The notes below the pieces were generated by a model. It was given only the letters and a program-made list of their open reading frames with translations. It did not search any database and had not been told where the DNA came from. The translations under genes were made by a program, and so were the position numbers. Below are positions 1 through 12,000 of a DNA stretch of 64,000 bases, one piece after another (within the stretch, counting starts at the first letter, position 1; each line of letters starts with the position of its first letter). Where the stretch lies: positions 567,501 to 631,500 of the forward strand of contig LSRY02000008.1 in assembly GCA_001643675.2 (NCBI GenBank). The letters run 5' to 3'. Source of the stretch: Monocercomonoides exilis (taxonomy: Eukaryota > Preaxostyla > Oxymonadida > Polymastigidae).

Positions 1-5
1 TCAAA

Positions 6-1574
6 ATGGGAAATGAAGAAGGTTCTTTTAATCCAAGGAGAGATAAATGGGGATATACAAGGGCAATGAATTGGATAGAAGATAAAAGAACAGAACCACC
101 GGAAGAGATGAGACACAACAATGAAGTTGCAGACGAAGAAGGACAGACAATGGCTATGTTGTGGATAGATCATGTCAAAACAAAACCGCCAAAATGGATG
201 AGACATGATGTTGCACTTACGGATAAGGATGGATACACAATGGCCATGCACTGGATAACAAACTTGAAAAAAGAGCCGCCAGAATGGATGAGACACGACA
301 TTACACTAGCGGACAACTATGGTTGGACGATGGCTATGATATGGATTTATCATGTTAAGACAGAGCCACCAGAGTGGATGAGACACGATATCACACTAAC
401 ACGCGATGGGAAAGAACAAAAAATGGCTTGGAGCTTTATCTACTACGAGAGTTTCAATCCATCAAAGTGGATGAGCAATGACATAGAGCTTGTTGAAAGC
501 AGAGGATGGACAATGGCAATGCTGTGGATTAGATTTACCCATAAGGAACCTCCAGAATGGATGAGACACAACAACACACTTGCTGATAAGTTTGGACGAA
601 CAATGGCCATGATATGGATTCGTCATGTTAAGATAGAACCGCCAATGTGGATGAGACACGACATCACGCTTCGCGATAAAGAAGGATTCACTTTGGCAAT
701 GCATTGGATAAAGAATATCAAAGCAGAGCCGCCAGAATGGATGAGGCATGAAGTTGAACTTCCTGATAAGGAAGGAAAAACAATGTCTATGATATGGATT
801 CAAGATTTCAAGACAGATCCACCAGAATGGATGAAACATGATGCTTCACTTAAAGATTCTGAAGGAAAAACAATAGCAGATCTTTGGGTTGAATATGTCA
901 AAAAAGTCCCTCCAATGTGGATGATGCACAATTCTACTCAAAGCGATCATGATCATTGCCAAGAGACAATTAATAGCAAATTTGAGGAAAAAGTGGAGCC
1001 ATCTGATGATTTTAAAAATGATAACACTTTTAATAATAAACAAGGAAGAACAGATGCCATGAGTTGGATTGCTGAGAAAAAGACAGAACCACCAGTGGAA
1101 ATGAGACATAACATAACTCTCAGTGATCAGGATGGAAGAACATTAGCCATGTATTGGATCTATTTCGTGAAGACAGAACCGCCACAGTGGATGAGGCACA
1201 ATGTCACACTTGCTGACAGGAATGGGTGGACAATGGACATCCACTGGATTGTGTATGTGAAAACAGAACCCCCATTATCACTGAGACATAGCATTTCTTT
1301 TTGTGACAAGAATGGATTAACAATGGCTATGCATTGGATAATCTGGGTGAAAAAGGTCCCACAGGAATGGATGAGACACGACATCACACAAGTTGACAAG
1401 GATGGAAGGACAATGGCTATGTACTGGATAAGATATGTCAAAACAGAACCACCTCAATGGATGAGACATGACAAATGCATGAGCAACAAAAATGGGTGGA
1501 CAATGAAAACATTCTGGGATAACTATGTCAAGACTGATGCTCCAGAATGGATGAAGACTGACCACTCAATATAA
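6..1574 (+). CDS. WM-repeat (ankyrin-like) protein, 5' end outside the window
   Basis: This reading frame encodes about 17 tandem units of 30 residues. A typical unit begins PPEWMRHD, continues T/L-rich to a D-x-x-G-x-TMAM-x-WI core and ends in VKTE. Units 5, 10, 11 and 15 are the most diverged. The layout resembles the ankyrin-like repeats that are abundant in trichomonads and other metamonads, so a protein-binding scaffold is likely, but no partner can be named. There is no signal peptide and no membrane segment. The frame is open up to the first base of the window and the first visible unit is incomplete, so the Met at position 6 is probably not the true start. The gene ends with TAA at 1572-1574 and is followed by AT-rich DNA. 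Open antisense frames are shadows of the repeat periodicity. Confidence 0.8.
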   Translation: MGNEEGSFNPRRDKWGYTRAMNWIEDKRTEPPEEMRHNNEVADEEGQTMAMLWIDHVKTKPPKWMRHDVALTDKDGYTMAMHWITNLKKEPPEWMRHDITLADNYGWTMAMIWIYHVKTEPPEWMRHDITLTRDGKEQKMAWSFIYYESFNPSKWMSNDIELVESRGWTMAMLWIRFTHKEPPEWMRHNNTLADKFGRTMAMIWIRHVKIEPPMWMRHDITLRDKEGFTLAMHWIKNIKAEPPEWMRHEVELPDKEGKTMSMIWIQDFKTDPPEWMKHDASLKDSEGKTIADLWVEYVKKVPPMWMMHNSTQSDHDHCQETINSKFEEKVEPSDDFKNDNTFNNKQGRTDAMSWIAEKKTEPPVEMRHNITLSDQDGRTLAMYWIYFVKTEPPQWMRHNVTLADRNGWTMDIHWIVYVKTEPPLSLRHSISFCDKNGLTMAMHWIIWVKKVPQEWMRHDITQVDKDGRTMAMYWIRYVKTEPPQWMRHDKCMSNKNGWTMKTFWDNYVKTDAPEWMKTDHSI

Positions 1575-2650
1575 CAAAGTTATGTCCAAAATGGAATAAA
1601 TAATTCATCGCTTATTATCACAGCAAAAGATGTCAGTATTTGAATTTTGAAACAGTCACAAACACATTATTCACAAACTTTTCAATTTGGATAATATTTA
1701 TTTTTTTGTATACATTTTCATCTCGATATATATAGACATATGTGTATCAGAGTTATTTTTTTTAATATTCCTTTTATTTCCTTATTTTTTATTGTTGTTC
1801 ACAGTTTTGATGATAATACATTTCTTTTATTTCTTCAATGTCTTTTGAAACATGTCATTTCTTTTGTATGCTTAATAAGAATAACAAAACACAATTGTGA
1901 AACCGAATGAGAGATGAATTCATTCAATCGAACAAGTGTGAATATTCACAATTTGTGATAAATTGCAATTTTAGTCAAATATTTGTGTTCTGCAAGTATT
2001 AAAGGAATTAAAGATTTCTCTATCGCACATGAATCTTTGCATCAAAGAAACAGTTTCCATTTTTATTATTTGAGATTTCTGGAATGGGAGAACTGAGAAT
2101 TGGCAAGATGTTTTCATCCGCTTGAAATATGAAATCAAAAAAAACCAACATGATCAGAAAAGCAGATAACCTTACAGAAAAAATTGTAACAAATATAAAA
2201 TGTGATGTGAGCAAATAAAATTTCCTCAATTACGTTATTATCGCATTTTTCAACAAATGAAATTCTGAAAAATTAATCGCTTCTTCAAGAAGCATACAGA
2301 TGCTCGTTTTTTTTCCGGGATTTTCAATAAGTGTATTTTTTCACAAATTATTTTACAACCTGTAAAAGATGAATTTTAAGTTTTTATGATTCTTATTTTT
2401 TCAATACACACAATGAGAATTGCTTGTCAAAACTGAATAGAAAATATTAATTCTTATTATCAATGTCGAATCCGGTTAATCCCTCAACAACTTTTTTCGA
2501 GAACAATTTTGAATATTTTGTTCTTCAAGTTACAATGTCTTTTTCAGGTTTATGAACATTATTAATTCAGGCGAAATCAATTTTGAAAGATTTTGTCTTT
2601 CAATTAATGTGCAAATAATATAAAGAAAATCTGGAATTTTGAACCAAAGG
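1575..2650. other. AT-rich spacer
   Basis: This is AT-rich DNA between the repeat gene and the first recognisable end of the DIRS-like element. Only short frames without family features are present. I see no RNA gene and no repeat; the true left end of the retrotransposon could lie a little inside this stretch. Confidence 0.6.
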
Positions 2651-2656
2651 ATTGGA

Positions 2657-2717
2657 GATTCGCAATAGAGCGAATCAACAAACGCAAGGAGCATGTTTGC
2701 TCCTCAATAATGAGTAT
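2657..2717 (+). repeat. DIRS left terminal repeat
   Basis: This stretch contains two small hairpins: GATTCGC pairing with GCGAATC, and GGAGCA pairing with TGCTCC. Its reverse complement is recognisable at 45247-45304 and, more diverged, at 45957-46011. The best conserved block is GCAAGGAGC followed by TTTGCTCCTCAATAATGAG. The outer edge was not fixed. Confidence 0.6.
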
Positions 2718-2884
2718 TTGTATTTTAATTATGTGTGGTTTTTGATCAAACTTCACCAAAACTCACTTTTTCTGGAACATCATTGTCCGCAATAGGAATG
2801 GAACAAGAACCTGTTTGACTATCAAACATAGACTGAGAAGGAAAATATTTTGATGTGAAACAGAGACAAAGGAGAGTGGAAAAT

Positions 2885-4144
2885 ATGATGGAGGAATTCA
2901 CTAGGAGCCAAACATGGCTTATGCAGTCTGGAGCTGCGAAGATTGCACCAAAGAAGAAGTCAAAGAGAAAACGACTTTGATGAAGAAGCAGATCGAGATC
3001 AAACGAGTCCGAGTCAGATATAAATTTTATTGATGCTATCGCAAAGAAGAGACATAGACAGCGATTGAGGGGCAGTCGCGTACGTAGTCAGATGAAGAGA
3101 TGGGACGAAGAAGAAAGCATCGAGAGCGATTCCGGAAGAACAGAAAAGCGGGAAGAAGAGCAGGGAAGATCGGAAGACTTTTTGGGAATTTTCTCAGAAG
3201 AATGGCTGACGCCCAGGAGACAGGTAGGTGAACTTAAAAGATTTATGGAGTTTTGCAAGGCAGGATCGATCAGAATAAACGATGATATCTTAAACACGTT
3301 TATTCCAGAGACGGAAAAGAGTTTCTTCACTCGACACACTGATGCGAGTTGGAACGCTTTAGCGGCGACTGGGGTCACTGCTGAAGGAAGGAAGGACTCT
3401 CCAGAAGCTGTCCGGTTCATTGAGCTGCTCCAACATACACTTGAATCGGGGTTTGAAGCTGCCAAGGCGATTGCAGCCATCACAGCATGTGAATTGAGGA
3501 AGACCCACCTAGAGGAAGAAGAGAAAGAGCGGCTGAGGGGACTTTTCTGCTCATACGCCCTGATAGCAGACTGAATCAGCCGGATAAATCTATAAAAAGT
3601 CATACCCCAGTCAAACTGGGAAAGCGCGAAAGGCTTTTTAGAAGGAGGAATGTCTAAGGAAGTGCCGGAGAACCTGAGAAAACTTGTGGAGAGCACTAGC
3701 TTTTTTGCACAGAAGGAGATGCAACAGGATACGGTGCATCTCCCGACTCAACAACAGGTTTCGGGCCCACAACAGCCAGAGGGGGACTTCCGAGAAGATA
3801 CAGTTCGGGAAGGAGCACCCAAGGATTTGTATACAGACAGCTCCAGAGAAGAGGATATGGCAGGAGCTTCACAGATTTCAGGGGAAAGAAGAGAACACCC
3901 CAGTTCCAGGCCCAGTTTGTTCCAACCATCGTGGGGAGGCCAGCCCATATCATTGGACCATTGCCCCCAGCCCCCTCAAGGACCCAAGGAGGGACAGCTA
4001 TGTGAACAACAATTGGAGCCAACAAATGGTCGCAAGAGTAAGGAGGAAAGGAGGAGAGAGAGTAGAGAGAGAAGAGAGAGCAGCGCTTTACCGCGAGGCC
4101 GAGAGAGGAGAGAGAGCAGAGAGAGGAGAGAGAGTATCAGATTT
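2885..4144 (+). pseudogene. gag-like region of the DIRS element, with nonsense codons
   Basis: One frame runs from the ATG at 2885 to about 4144 and is broken by TGA at 2978 and 2981, TGA at 3572 and TAA at 3593. Between the stops the protein is basic and acidic (a lysine-rich patch near 2945-2975, an Arg/Ser patch near 2985-3010, then a Glu-rich helical part at 3100-3560), which suits a nucleocapsid-type structural protein. From about 3780 a second, overlapping frame (open 3684-4144) carries on towards pol, and it is this frame that continues after Element 1. The last 100 bases are a purine-rich GAGA tract coding for Arg/Glu. No CCHC knuckle is seen. The assignment as gag rests on position and composition, not on a recognised fold. 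Confidence 0.6.
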
Positions 4145-4173
4145 GGGTAATTATTTTTGGGATCATACTTTTT
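4145..4173 (+). repeat. Element 1 left terminal inverted repeat
   Basis: Starts GGGTAATTATTTTTGGGATC. It matches the reverse complement of 20228-20256 over 29 bases with one mismatch (A/T at base 9). Similarity stops after the T run. The 4-bp target copy ATTT lies directly to the left. Confidence 0.9.
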
Positions 4174-7100
4174 TTCGGGGTAAGTTTAAGATTATGAAAA
4201 AACAGTTTTCAAACATCAAAAATGCTTTCAGGCATCATGAATAATATCAGTCATCAACTTTCAAGTCAACAATTATAAAAAAAATAGTATTTTTAATGAT
4301 TATTGTTGGATGACCATTATTAAAAACGTAACTTGTTTGATATTTGTCTTTTTTGATGAAAAACAACTTTTACAGTTCGCACATATTGCATGAATGTTTA
4401 TGATCTATTATGATAATTTTGCGCTATCCAATAGAAATGCAATGATTTCGATTTAGAAAAATTTTATCAAATGTTACTGTTTCGCACAATCGTGAACAAA
4501 AATGAAAAACTTAATCACTTTATTGTTTGTTTCAAATATGCAACAACACTATCCAATATTGTATCAAACTTTGCAATAAATTGAGTGCAAGTTGTTAAAA
4601 ATCTAATCATTTTCTTATTTAACCGAATATTATTGTTGTTTAAAAAGTTTCATTGAATTCCATATATTTCTCGTTTTCATTTTTTTCTTTTCTTCAAAAC
4701 TGGCATTTTATTCTTCACAGTAATTATCGATTCGCAGTTTAAAAATGTTAATAATGTTTTATAAAAATATTATCTGTCTGTGTTTCTAAGTCCAAAAAAA
4801 AAAAAAAAAATGAAACAATATTGAATTTGAGACTCATTTTATCTAATAAATTAATTGCAAACTGTTCTTTTCAAAGCGAGGCATTTTGAGATAATTTTTC
4901 TCCATAAACAGAAAAAAAGTCCTCCTTCGGATTGCATTTCTTTTTCTTTTCTTTTATCTCTCACTCCCTCTTTTTTTCTTCTCCTTCTTTTCTTCAGTGC
5001 CTTCTTTGGCCTTCTCTTCTTTTCAGTCTTTCGCTTCTTTCTCATGTTCCTCTTTTGGCTTTCCTTGCTTATCTTTTTCTTTTCCATCATTTGGGCTAAT
5101 TCCTAAAATTCCTTATCTTTTTGCTCTTCTCTCTTCTCTCTTCCTCATCTCTTCCTTTTATTTTTCTGTTTTCTCTTTCTCTCTCTCTTTTCCAGCCGCT
5201 CCACAAAATTTCCTTGATGCACCTCCAGAAGCATCAATAACGATGATATTGAGTGCAGATCCTGCCAAATCGGTTGTTCAAGCCTCCTTTCTTCTTCCTC
5301 GCTTTCTCTCCCTGCCTCTCTTTCATCCCTTCTTCAATGGTTTCCATGAATCATCACAGAAGGAAGTGATGCATGTGGTGTGCTCATCTGCACCTGGAAA
5401 ATGAATAGTTTTGGTGGCAGAAGGCCAAGAAGTGTTTGTTGAAAATTTTATTGTTTTCTATTTTTGGAGAAAAGAAGGAAGTGAAATTGTATCTTCGCTG
5501 GTAGGGCAGAGGAAGCGAATTTGCGCGATGAGAGCGGCTTGAATAGCTGAAATGTCACTCAGAAGATGAGATAGTGAAATTGTGAATTCTGAAATGAGTC
5601 AAAAAAATTCATGGATGAGAAAGAAGAAGAGGGAGAAGAAAAGTGAAAACAACAAATATTTAAGTTGTTTCATGAAAGCACAAAATTACTAATTAGAAAA
5701 AAAATATATTCTGACCCTTCAGTACAAATATATAAAAAAAAATTACGAAAATCATACAAAACAACTCCAAAAAAATGCTCATATAACCAGCCATACATAT
5801 TTCACATTTCTGTTCATCTGTCTTTGCCACTTCTCCTCTTAAATCCAGTCATAATGAGAAATACGTAACAACTGTAAAGTCAATCAAATTAACAGAAAAC
5901 TTTTGAAGATGTTTGTTTTTGATGACCTCAAATTTGAAGCATCAACAGAAGAAAAAGGAGAAGAAGAAGATATTGGAAATGCCTGAGAAGTTTTACTGTT
6001 CGGGGAGCTCACAAACTGTGGCAGCTTATCGTTCTGAACAAACCCTTTGCTCTACTCGTTCTCCTTCTTCAAAATCCTCTTTTTCTCTTCTATGCGTCTC
6101 CTTAACTCCGATTTCTAATTCAACTTCGCAGTCATCTTTTCGCCTGTCTTTTCTCCTTCATTCACCTTCCTCAGCTCCGCATGAAGTTTTTCCTTTTCCT
6201 GTTCTGTCTGCTCTTTCCTGAACCTCTTCAACTTCCTTGTCACTTTTAATAACTCTCCAGTCCACTTTGCCATCTCCTGTTCCACAAATTTTATAGAATA
6301 GAATCAGGTACTGCTTCATAACGGACACAAGCTCGTCCACGTGGGAGATTATCTCTTGAAAGTTGACAAGTTGAATTTTGTTGACCAAACTGGTTTTTTT
6401 CACTTGGAAGGAAAGAGGTTGCCTTGGCTGCTCATGGATGACATTGCAAATTGAAAAAGTGGATGGAAGCGAGGTTGGATAAGAAACAGGGTTCATTTAT
6501 ATGTCTTGTGGACTGCTTTCACCGTTTGTGACTTCTGAGACACATCTGCAAAAGGATGAGCTGTGATAATAATTTTTGAAGTGTTTGGCTTTTCTGCGTT
6601 CTTTGCTTACTCCTTCTCCTCTCTCTGCATAATCTCTCGTTTGTGCTCCTCAATCATCATTCTTCTCTTTTCTTTGTTGTTCCATGCCAGCTTTTTCATA
6701 TGCTTCTCACAACGCTATTCCTTCCAGAATATCATCGTTAGCGACAACATTGACAACAAGTGAGTCAAATGCAACGTAAGTTTCGCCTTGGTCAGCGTAA
6801 AAATATTGTGCATTAACATAGGTTTATACATATTATGCTTCAGGTTCGTATCAATCTCCTTCTTCTCATGCATCTGATGCTTTTCGGTCTTCAGCTTCTC
6901 CTCTCCATCATCCCCCTACAGCCACAGTTAGAAAACAAGTTTCTTTTTTTCCACTTCTTGTTATGTTTGCTTCCACGAAGCCACTTCGATTGCCTTGTCG
7001 TCTTCTCCTCTTCCGCCATCTTTCCATTCGCTTTGTACCGATTGCAGTGCCATCATCTCATTCGCTGCCTCGTGGTGTTGTAGCGATTTCTGAGTTCTTC

Positions 7101-7412
7101 TTCTTTTCTCTTTCTCTTCCTTTCTCATTCATTATTTCTCCTGAGCAATTTCTCAACGCGTATTGCACTCATCTCACGTTGTTTTTCTCTGTGAATGTCT
7201 TTCCAAACAATCTGACAGAGAAAATTTGAAAATCTTGACGAAAAAGGATTGACGCCTGCACCGTTATCGTATCGCTGATGCTGTAACATAAGATTATTTT
7301 CTTCTTTGGAATAAATAAAAGGAGGAAAATAAAAGGAGGAGGAGAAGAGGGGGAGGAGAGGAGGAAGGAGAAGGAGGAGGAGAAGAAGAAACCAGATTAT
7401 TTGAGAATACAA
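4174..7412. other. Left arm of Element 1: AT-rich DNA and decayed Lys/Glu-rich coding fragment
   Basis: Positions 4174-4850 are AT-rich with an A run near 4795-4810 and no gene. From about 4851 to 7412 the plus strand is pyrimidine-rich in long blocks; read on the minus strand these give Lys/Glu/Arg-rich frames such as 4851-5090 and 6158-6496. Stops and frame changes are frequent, so this is probably remnant coding sequence on the minus strand. No domain is recognised. Confidence 0.4.
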
Positions 7413-8559
7413 CTAAAGTTAGATCAGATGGAGAAGTAGAAGACATAAAATTTCATTATTGAAGTTGTTATTGGTGATCTTCACAAAGAAGTTGAACACT
7501 ATCACTCGCTAAATTGGAACAAAGTAACTTTCCTTGAAAATATTAATATATAAATAACATTTCTTCTTATCATCAAAAAAAAAATTCAGATCACATATAT
7601 ACAAAGAAAGAAAAATCTTTTTATAATTATTTGTGTAAATGCGCTCAAATAAAAAAACGAAAGAAGGATGAATAAAGCTTAATCAGCTTCGCAATAAATC
7701 AAAGCAATATGATGCAAACAACAAACTCCGTTATAAGATTCCCGCAAATTTTTCTGTGATTTGAACATAACATTCAAAAGCCATGTTTTCAATTGGATGC
7801 TCATCTTTGGACTTTTCTTTGATCTCTGAATATTGTTCTTTTTTTCGGATTCTTTTTTCTCCGTTCCTTTCTTCGTTCATTTTCACTTAATTCCTTATTA
7901 ATAAACTATTTATCTCTGCATTCAAAATCTTCATTGCAACAAAAAGTGAATTCCAAAAAATATTTTGGTCTATATTGAAGTGTAATTCATCATTCAGGCA
8001 ATATTTATGAATCTTTGTTAGTGTTTTTCCGTGCTTCAAAAACGCTTCGCAGGCATTTCAATTTTCTGAAAAGAAAGCGTTACAGCAAATTGTTGAAAAG
8101 CAACAGTTGCATTTATAAATCATTCACTATTGATTTTTTAAACAGAATATTTCATTGTTGCAATGAAAACAAACTTTATGAATTAGCTTTTTGATCAATG
8201 TCAATAGATAAATCATTCTATGATTTGCTTCTCAATTTCAGTTTATACAAATATTATCGTTAATTCAAAGCTAAATCAACGAGAGTTCTGGTTTTTTTTT
8301 CTACGCACTTTAAATTACTAATCCAATCTGCCCTGAAAATGTGTAGAAAACTTGTGAATTATAATTCAATATTAACATAATACATTTCTTGATCTTTTCA
8401 CTGAATAAAAGTTAATTGAAAAATGAATAATTTTAATAGAAAGCAATGTGATACATTAAAATAAAACATCAAATGCCGACATTTGAAAAACAGAAAAAAA
8501 TAAAACTAATGAAAAAAAAGAATTTCAATATTGAAACGAATTTATTAAATGATTGTCTA
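7413..8559. other. AT-rich spacer in Element 1
   Basis: AT-rich DNA downstream of the minus-strand transposase gene. I see no coding frame with family features. Confidence 0.5.
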
Positions 8560-8685
8560 CCCTGGGAGGCTGATTCTGGACCCAAAGCCTTCAAGGGACT
8601 GTGCTGGACCGGTCACAGCACAGTCCCAGGACGGAATCAGCCTAGCCTCATTTATTTCGCTCAAGAGCGAAAATTGAGGTACCAG
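8560..8685 (-). ncRNA. Structured RNA-like element downstream of the Element 1 transposase gene
   Basis: In an AT-rich setting this GC-rich stretch forms nested helices: a perfect 12-bp hairpin (8595-8606 with 8616-8627), an enclosing perfect 10-bp helix (8567-8576 with 8634-8643), a further hairpin around 8656-8672 with an AAG-type loop, and an outer CTGG/CCAG pairing (minus-strand 8685-8682 with 8565-8562). Read on the minus strand, the sense of the upstream gene, its 3' side has CAGCCTCCCAGG. The element after the Element 2 transposase shows the same string and the same helix order with different sequences inside the helices, which suggests conserved structure. It lies about 400 bases after the stop codon. 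Role unknown; a 3'-UTR element, ribozyme or end-recognition hairpin are all possible. Confidence 0.5.
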
Positions 8686-8690
8686 AAAGC

Positions 8691-9091
8691 ATTTGTTTGA
8701 AGCAAATACTTAATGGCTTGAGCAGCAGACAAATCAAAAAACGTCGTTCGTTTCAATATAAAATTCTAAAAAAACAAAATAACTCATCAATAAGACCAGA
8801 ACTTTAAAAACAAATTGTATCCAATTTTTTCCTATCATTTAATAGTTTTCTTGTAGCATTCCCTATTTCAAACATTTCTGTTTTGCGAGAATATTTTTTA
8901 GAGGATTTTATCATCCTTTCATCTCTTATGCTTTTTTCAAGGAAGTTCATTAACTCTTTTCCTCGGGAATCTTGTGGTGAACACACAGATCTGAATATTT
9001 GATTACCTCGTTTCTCATAGAACAAATACGTCTTTATGGACTTCGCTTCAATTTTCCTCCATCGTATTTTATTTCCAGAAGAGTGTCTGAG
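8691..9091. other. 3' flank of the transposase gene
   Basis: AT-rich stretch between the structured element and the stop codon of the minus-strand gene. Short minus-strand frames here (8804-9025) have no recognised features; a 3' untranslated region is the simplest reading. Confidence 0.4.
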
Positions 9092-12000
9092 TTAATAAAG
9101 AAATGAAGAAAATGAAAAAAAAATTTTCATAAATGATTCACACTTGACAAAATATCGTGTTGTCTTTTGATAATTATCCAAGTTGTTTTGGTGGGAATCA
9201 TATAAGTCATCTGTATGGTCTTTTAGAAATTTAATAAGTTCATCAATATTATTAAGAGAAGGTCCATTGGACAAGTTATTTTTTACACAGTTTGTCAGAT
9301 TCCCGAATTCTCCGTCACATTCACTTTTTCCATGTTTTTCACAAAAAAAGGAAAGAGTTGTTCGTTTGCCTTTGACGGGAGAAGAGTTGTCAGAAAGGAG
9401 AAAATGCATAAGCTGGGAATTCCGAAAGTGTGGCCCTGTATCACATACAAAATGAAGAGTTTGCTTGTCTTTAACGATTTCATCTTCCAAAACTTGCTTC
9501 AGACATTCAATGGTGAAACGGTAGTCGTGAGATAGAGCGTTTGAGAAGAAGTTAAAAATGTGCTTTTCTTTGTCTCCTTTCTTGTTAACAATGAAAACAA
9601 TTACACAAAAATGTGTGATTTCCTCTTTTTCGTAATAATCTCGGCTTATTTGATTTTTGCAAATAGGAAGCGTCCAATTTTCTTTAAAGTCGAACAAAAC
9701 CAACGCTTCCGAAAACGAAATGTTCTTTTTGATTTGATGGAAGTGCTGACGTTGATTTGACGCCAGAAAACGGTGTTTTTCAATAAGTCTTATTGTTTGT
9801 TGCTCTTGATCATTCAATGTTTGTGATTTTGTTTTTAGATATTCTTCTTTTTTCTTCAGATGATTGAACATTTCACATAAGTTGCACAAGTCAGTTCGCC
9901 TGGAAGCCCTTTTAAGGTGTTTCGTCTTTTTGTAGAAAGAACTTTTTGACATTTTAATATTCGTGGTTTCCATTAACTTTCTGAATAGCTGCGCTTTTGT
10001 TGAATTGATGATACGAACTTTTTGTTTTTTGATATGTGAATAAGAATTGTTTGGAGAACCATGAAAGAACGGATTATTGACGTTTGCATTTTGTGAATCT
10101 TTATGTCGATAATTGTGAAGGGTTGAAAAGGATCGATTAGGATTTGTTGATCTGTTTTTTGTTTCACTCAATTGGCTGGATGAAATCATTTCTGGAAAGA
10201 GAGATTGTTTTCCATTTGGTTTAGTAGATGCGGTTGAATTATGAGTGAGATGATTATTAATTGTTGTATTATTAGTTTCACAGTCTTTTGAGTTCGTTTG
10301 ATAATTGCAATTAGAAGAAAATTCGTTAGAAAAAGGAAGAAATGAAGTGTCTATTTCAGATGTGATGGAACATTCGGAATGTCGATTTGATAAACCAAAT
10401 AAGGACGATTTTTTGTGGTGATTTTCTGACGAAGAATGGACATAAGTAATTTCATCATCATATATTATTGAAGGTGAAGTGGAATGATGTGGATTTGTCG
10501 TATTAGGATGAAGTGAATAAGAAGGATCTTGTAATAAACCATTACAATTAATGCAAACCGAACGAACATTTGTTTTACTCTGATTCATTGATGAAATATT
10601 ATTCGAAAAAGAACTTCCTTGATGTGATAGTCCCAATTGAAACAAATTTGGTGAAGCAATATCGGAAACAGGAATGCATCCACTATTCTCCTGAGAGTAA
10701 ACAATCAGAAACGGAATTGAACCTTTGTTTATGTGAGAGTTTGTTTCTGTTGTAATTTCATTATTAATGAAGGATATTTCTCCGTCGTAACAAATATACC
10801 AACAATCTTTGCATGATGTACATTTTGGCGATGGGCATCTGCTTCTACACATTGCATAAAAATGTCCACAATCTTTCGATCCTCGATGAAACAGGACTGC
10901 TATCAACCGATAATTGTACATATTTTCTGAATGGAAAGGAAAAGCCTTAATTGTTTCTTCATTCTTTAAAAATGAAATTTGTAATGGAATGTTGTATATT
11001 TTCTTTTGATCAAATTTATCAGATTCAAGAGTGATTGTTAAAATATGAGGGAATTGAAGGATATTCATTATTGAATATTGATCTGTATTTTTCTGACATC
11101 TGAGACAAAAGGCCTCTCTCTTCTTTGTATTTGTTTGACCTGATGAGAATGATTTATTAAATTCCGAAATGACATCTGAACCGTGAAGTCGAACTAATGG
11201 AGTAGATTCACAAATTCCATACTCATATGATCCACATTCACAACATTTTCTTGGAAATGATTGGTTCGTTCTCATTTGGTTTGCTAATGCTGGTGTTATT
11301 GAAATTAGATCCTGGTACATATTAAAAAATGTTTCATAACATTCTTGTTGTTCACACTTTTTCAGTCCATGCCTTTTTTCCCAACATCTCACAAAAGGCA
11401 AGGACCAAGATTGTGGGACATTATTATTGTTAATGTTAACTGAACAATCCAAAAATTGGACAATGTCCAGCAAACGATGCAAATAGTGTGAAATCTTCCC
11501 TTTTCGTGTACAAAATCGTTCTGAGTGCAAATAAATAGAACGGAACACTTGTAGCATTGCAGCGAGATAACAAGTGTTTCCCATGTTTGGTAACGGATAA
11601 TAATTCTTGTTTTCTCTCTGTGTTCCAGTTTGTGCAGAGTGCTGATTATTCTTTGAACAGCATTCGATGATTGAGCTGCAAGAAGAAATCGAGTCTTGAC
11701 TATTCTTTATTGAATTTTCATTGGTTTCGTTGGAATAATGCAGTTCTTCATTTTTTTCAATCTCCATATTTTCTCCATTATTGCTTTGCGATGTTAATTC
11801 TGATAAATCCAAATTTATTTCCGGTTCGAAACAGCTTTCTTCATCCATTTCACATTGAACGTCCAAAAGTGAAATTTCATCATCTATCTTCATGTGAATG
11901 AATTCATTGTTTTTTGAATTGTTTGATTCTTCTGCTGTCTGCAAATATTCGCTTCTTGTGTTGTTCTCAGTGAAATAATGATAAAGAGGATCTTCATCTT

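Noticed and set aside
462-1565. Antisense frames across the WM-repeat gene
   Set aside because: They mirror the repeat periodicity and overlap the clear plus-strand gene.
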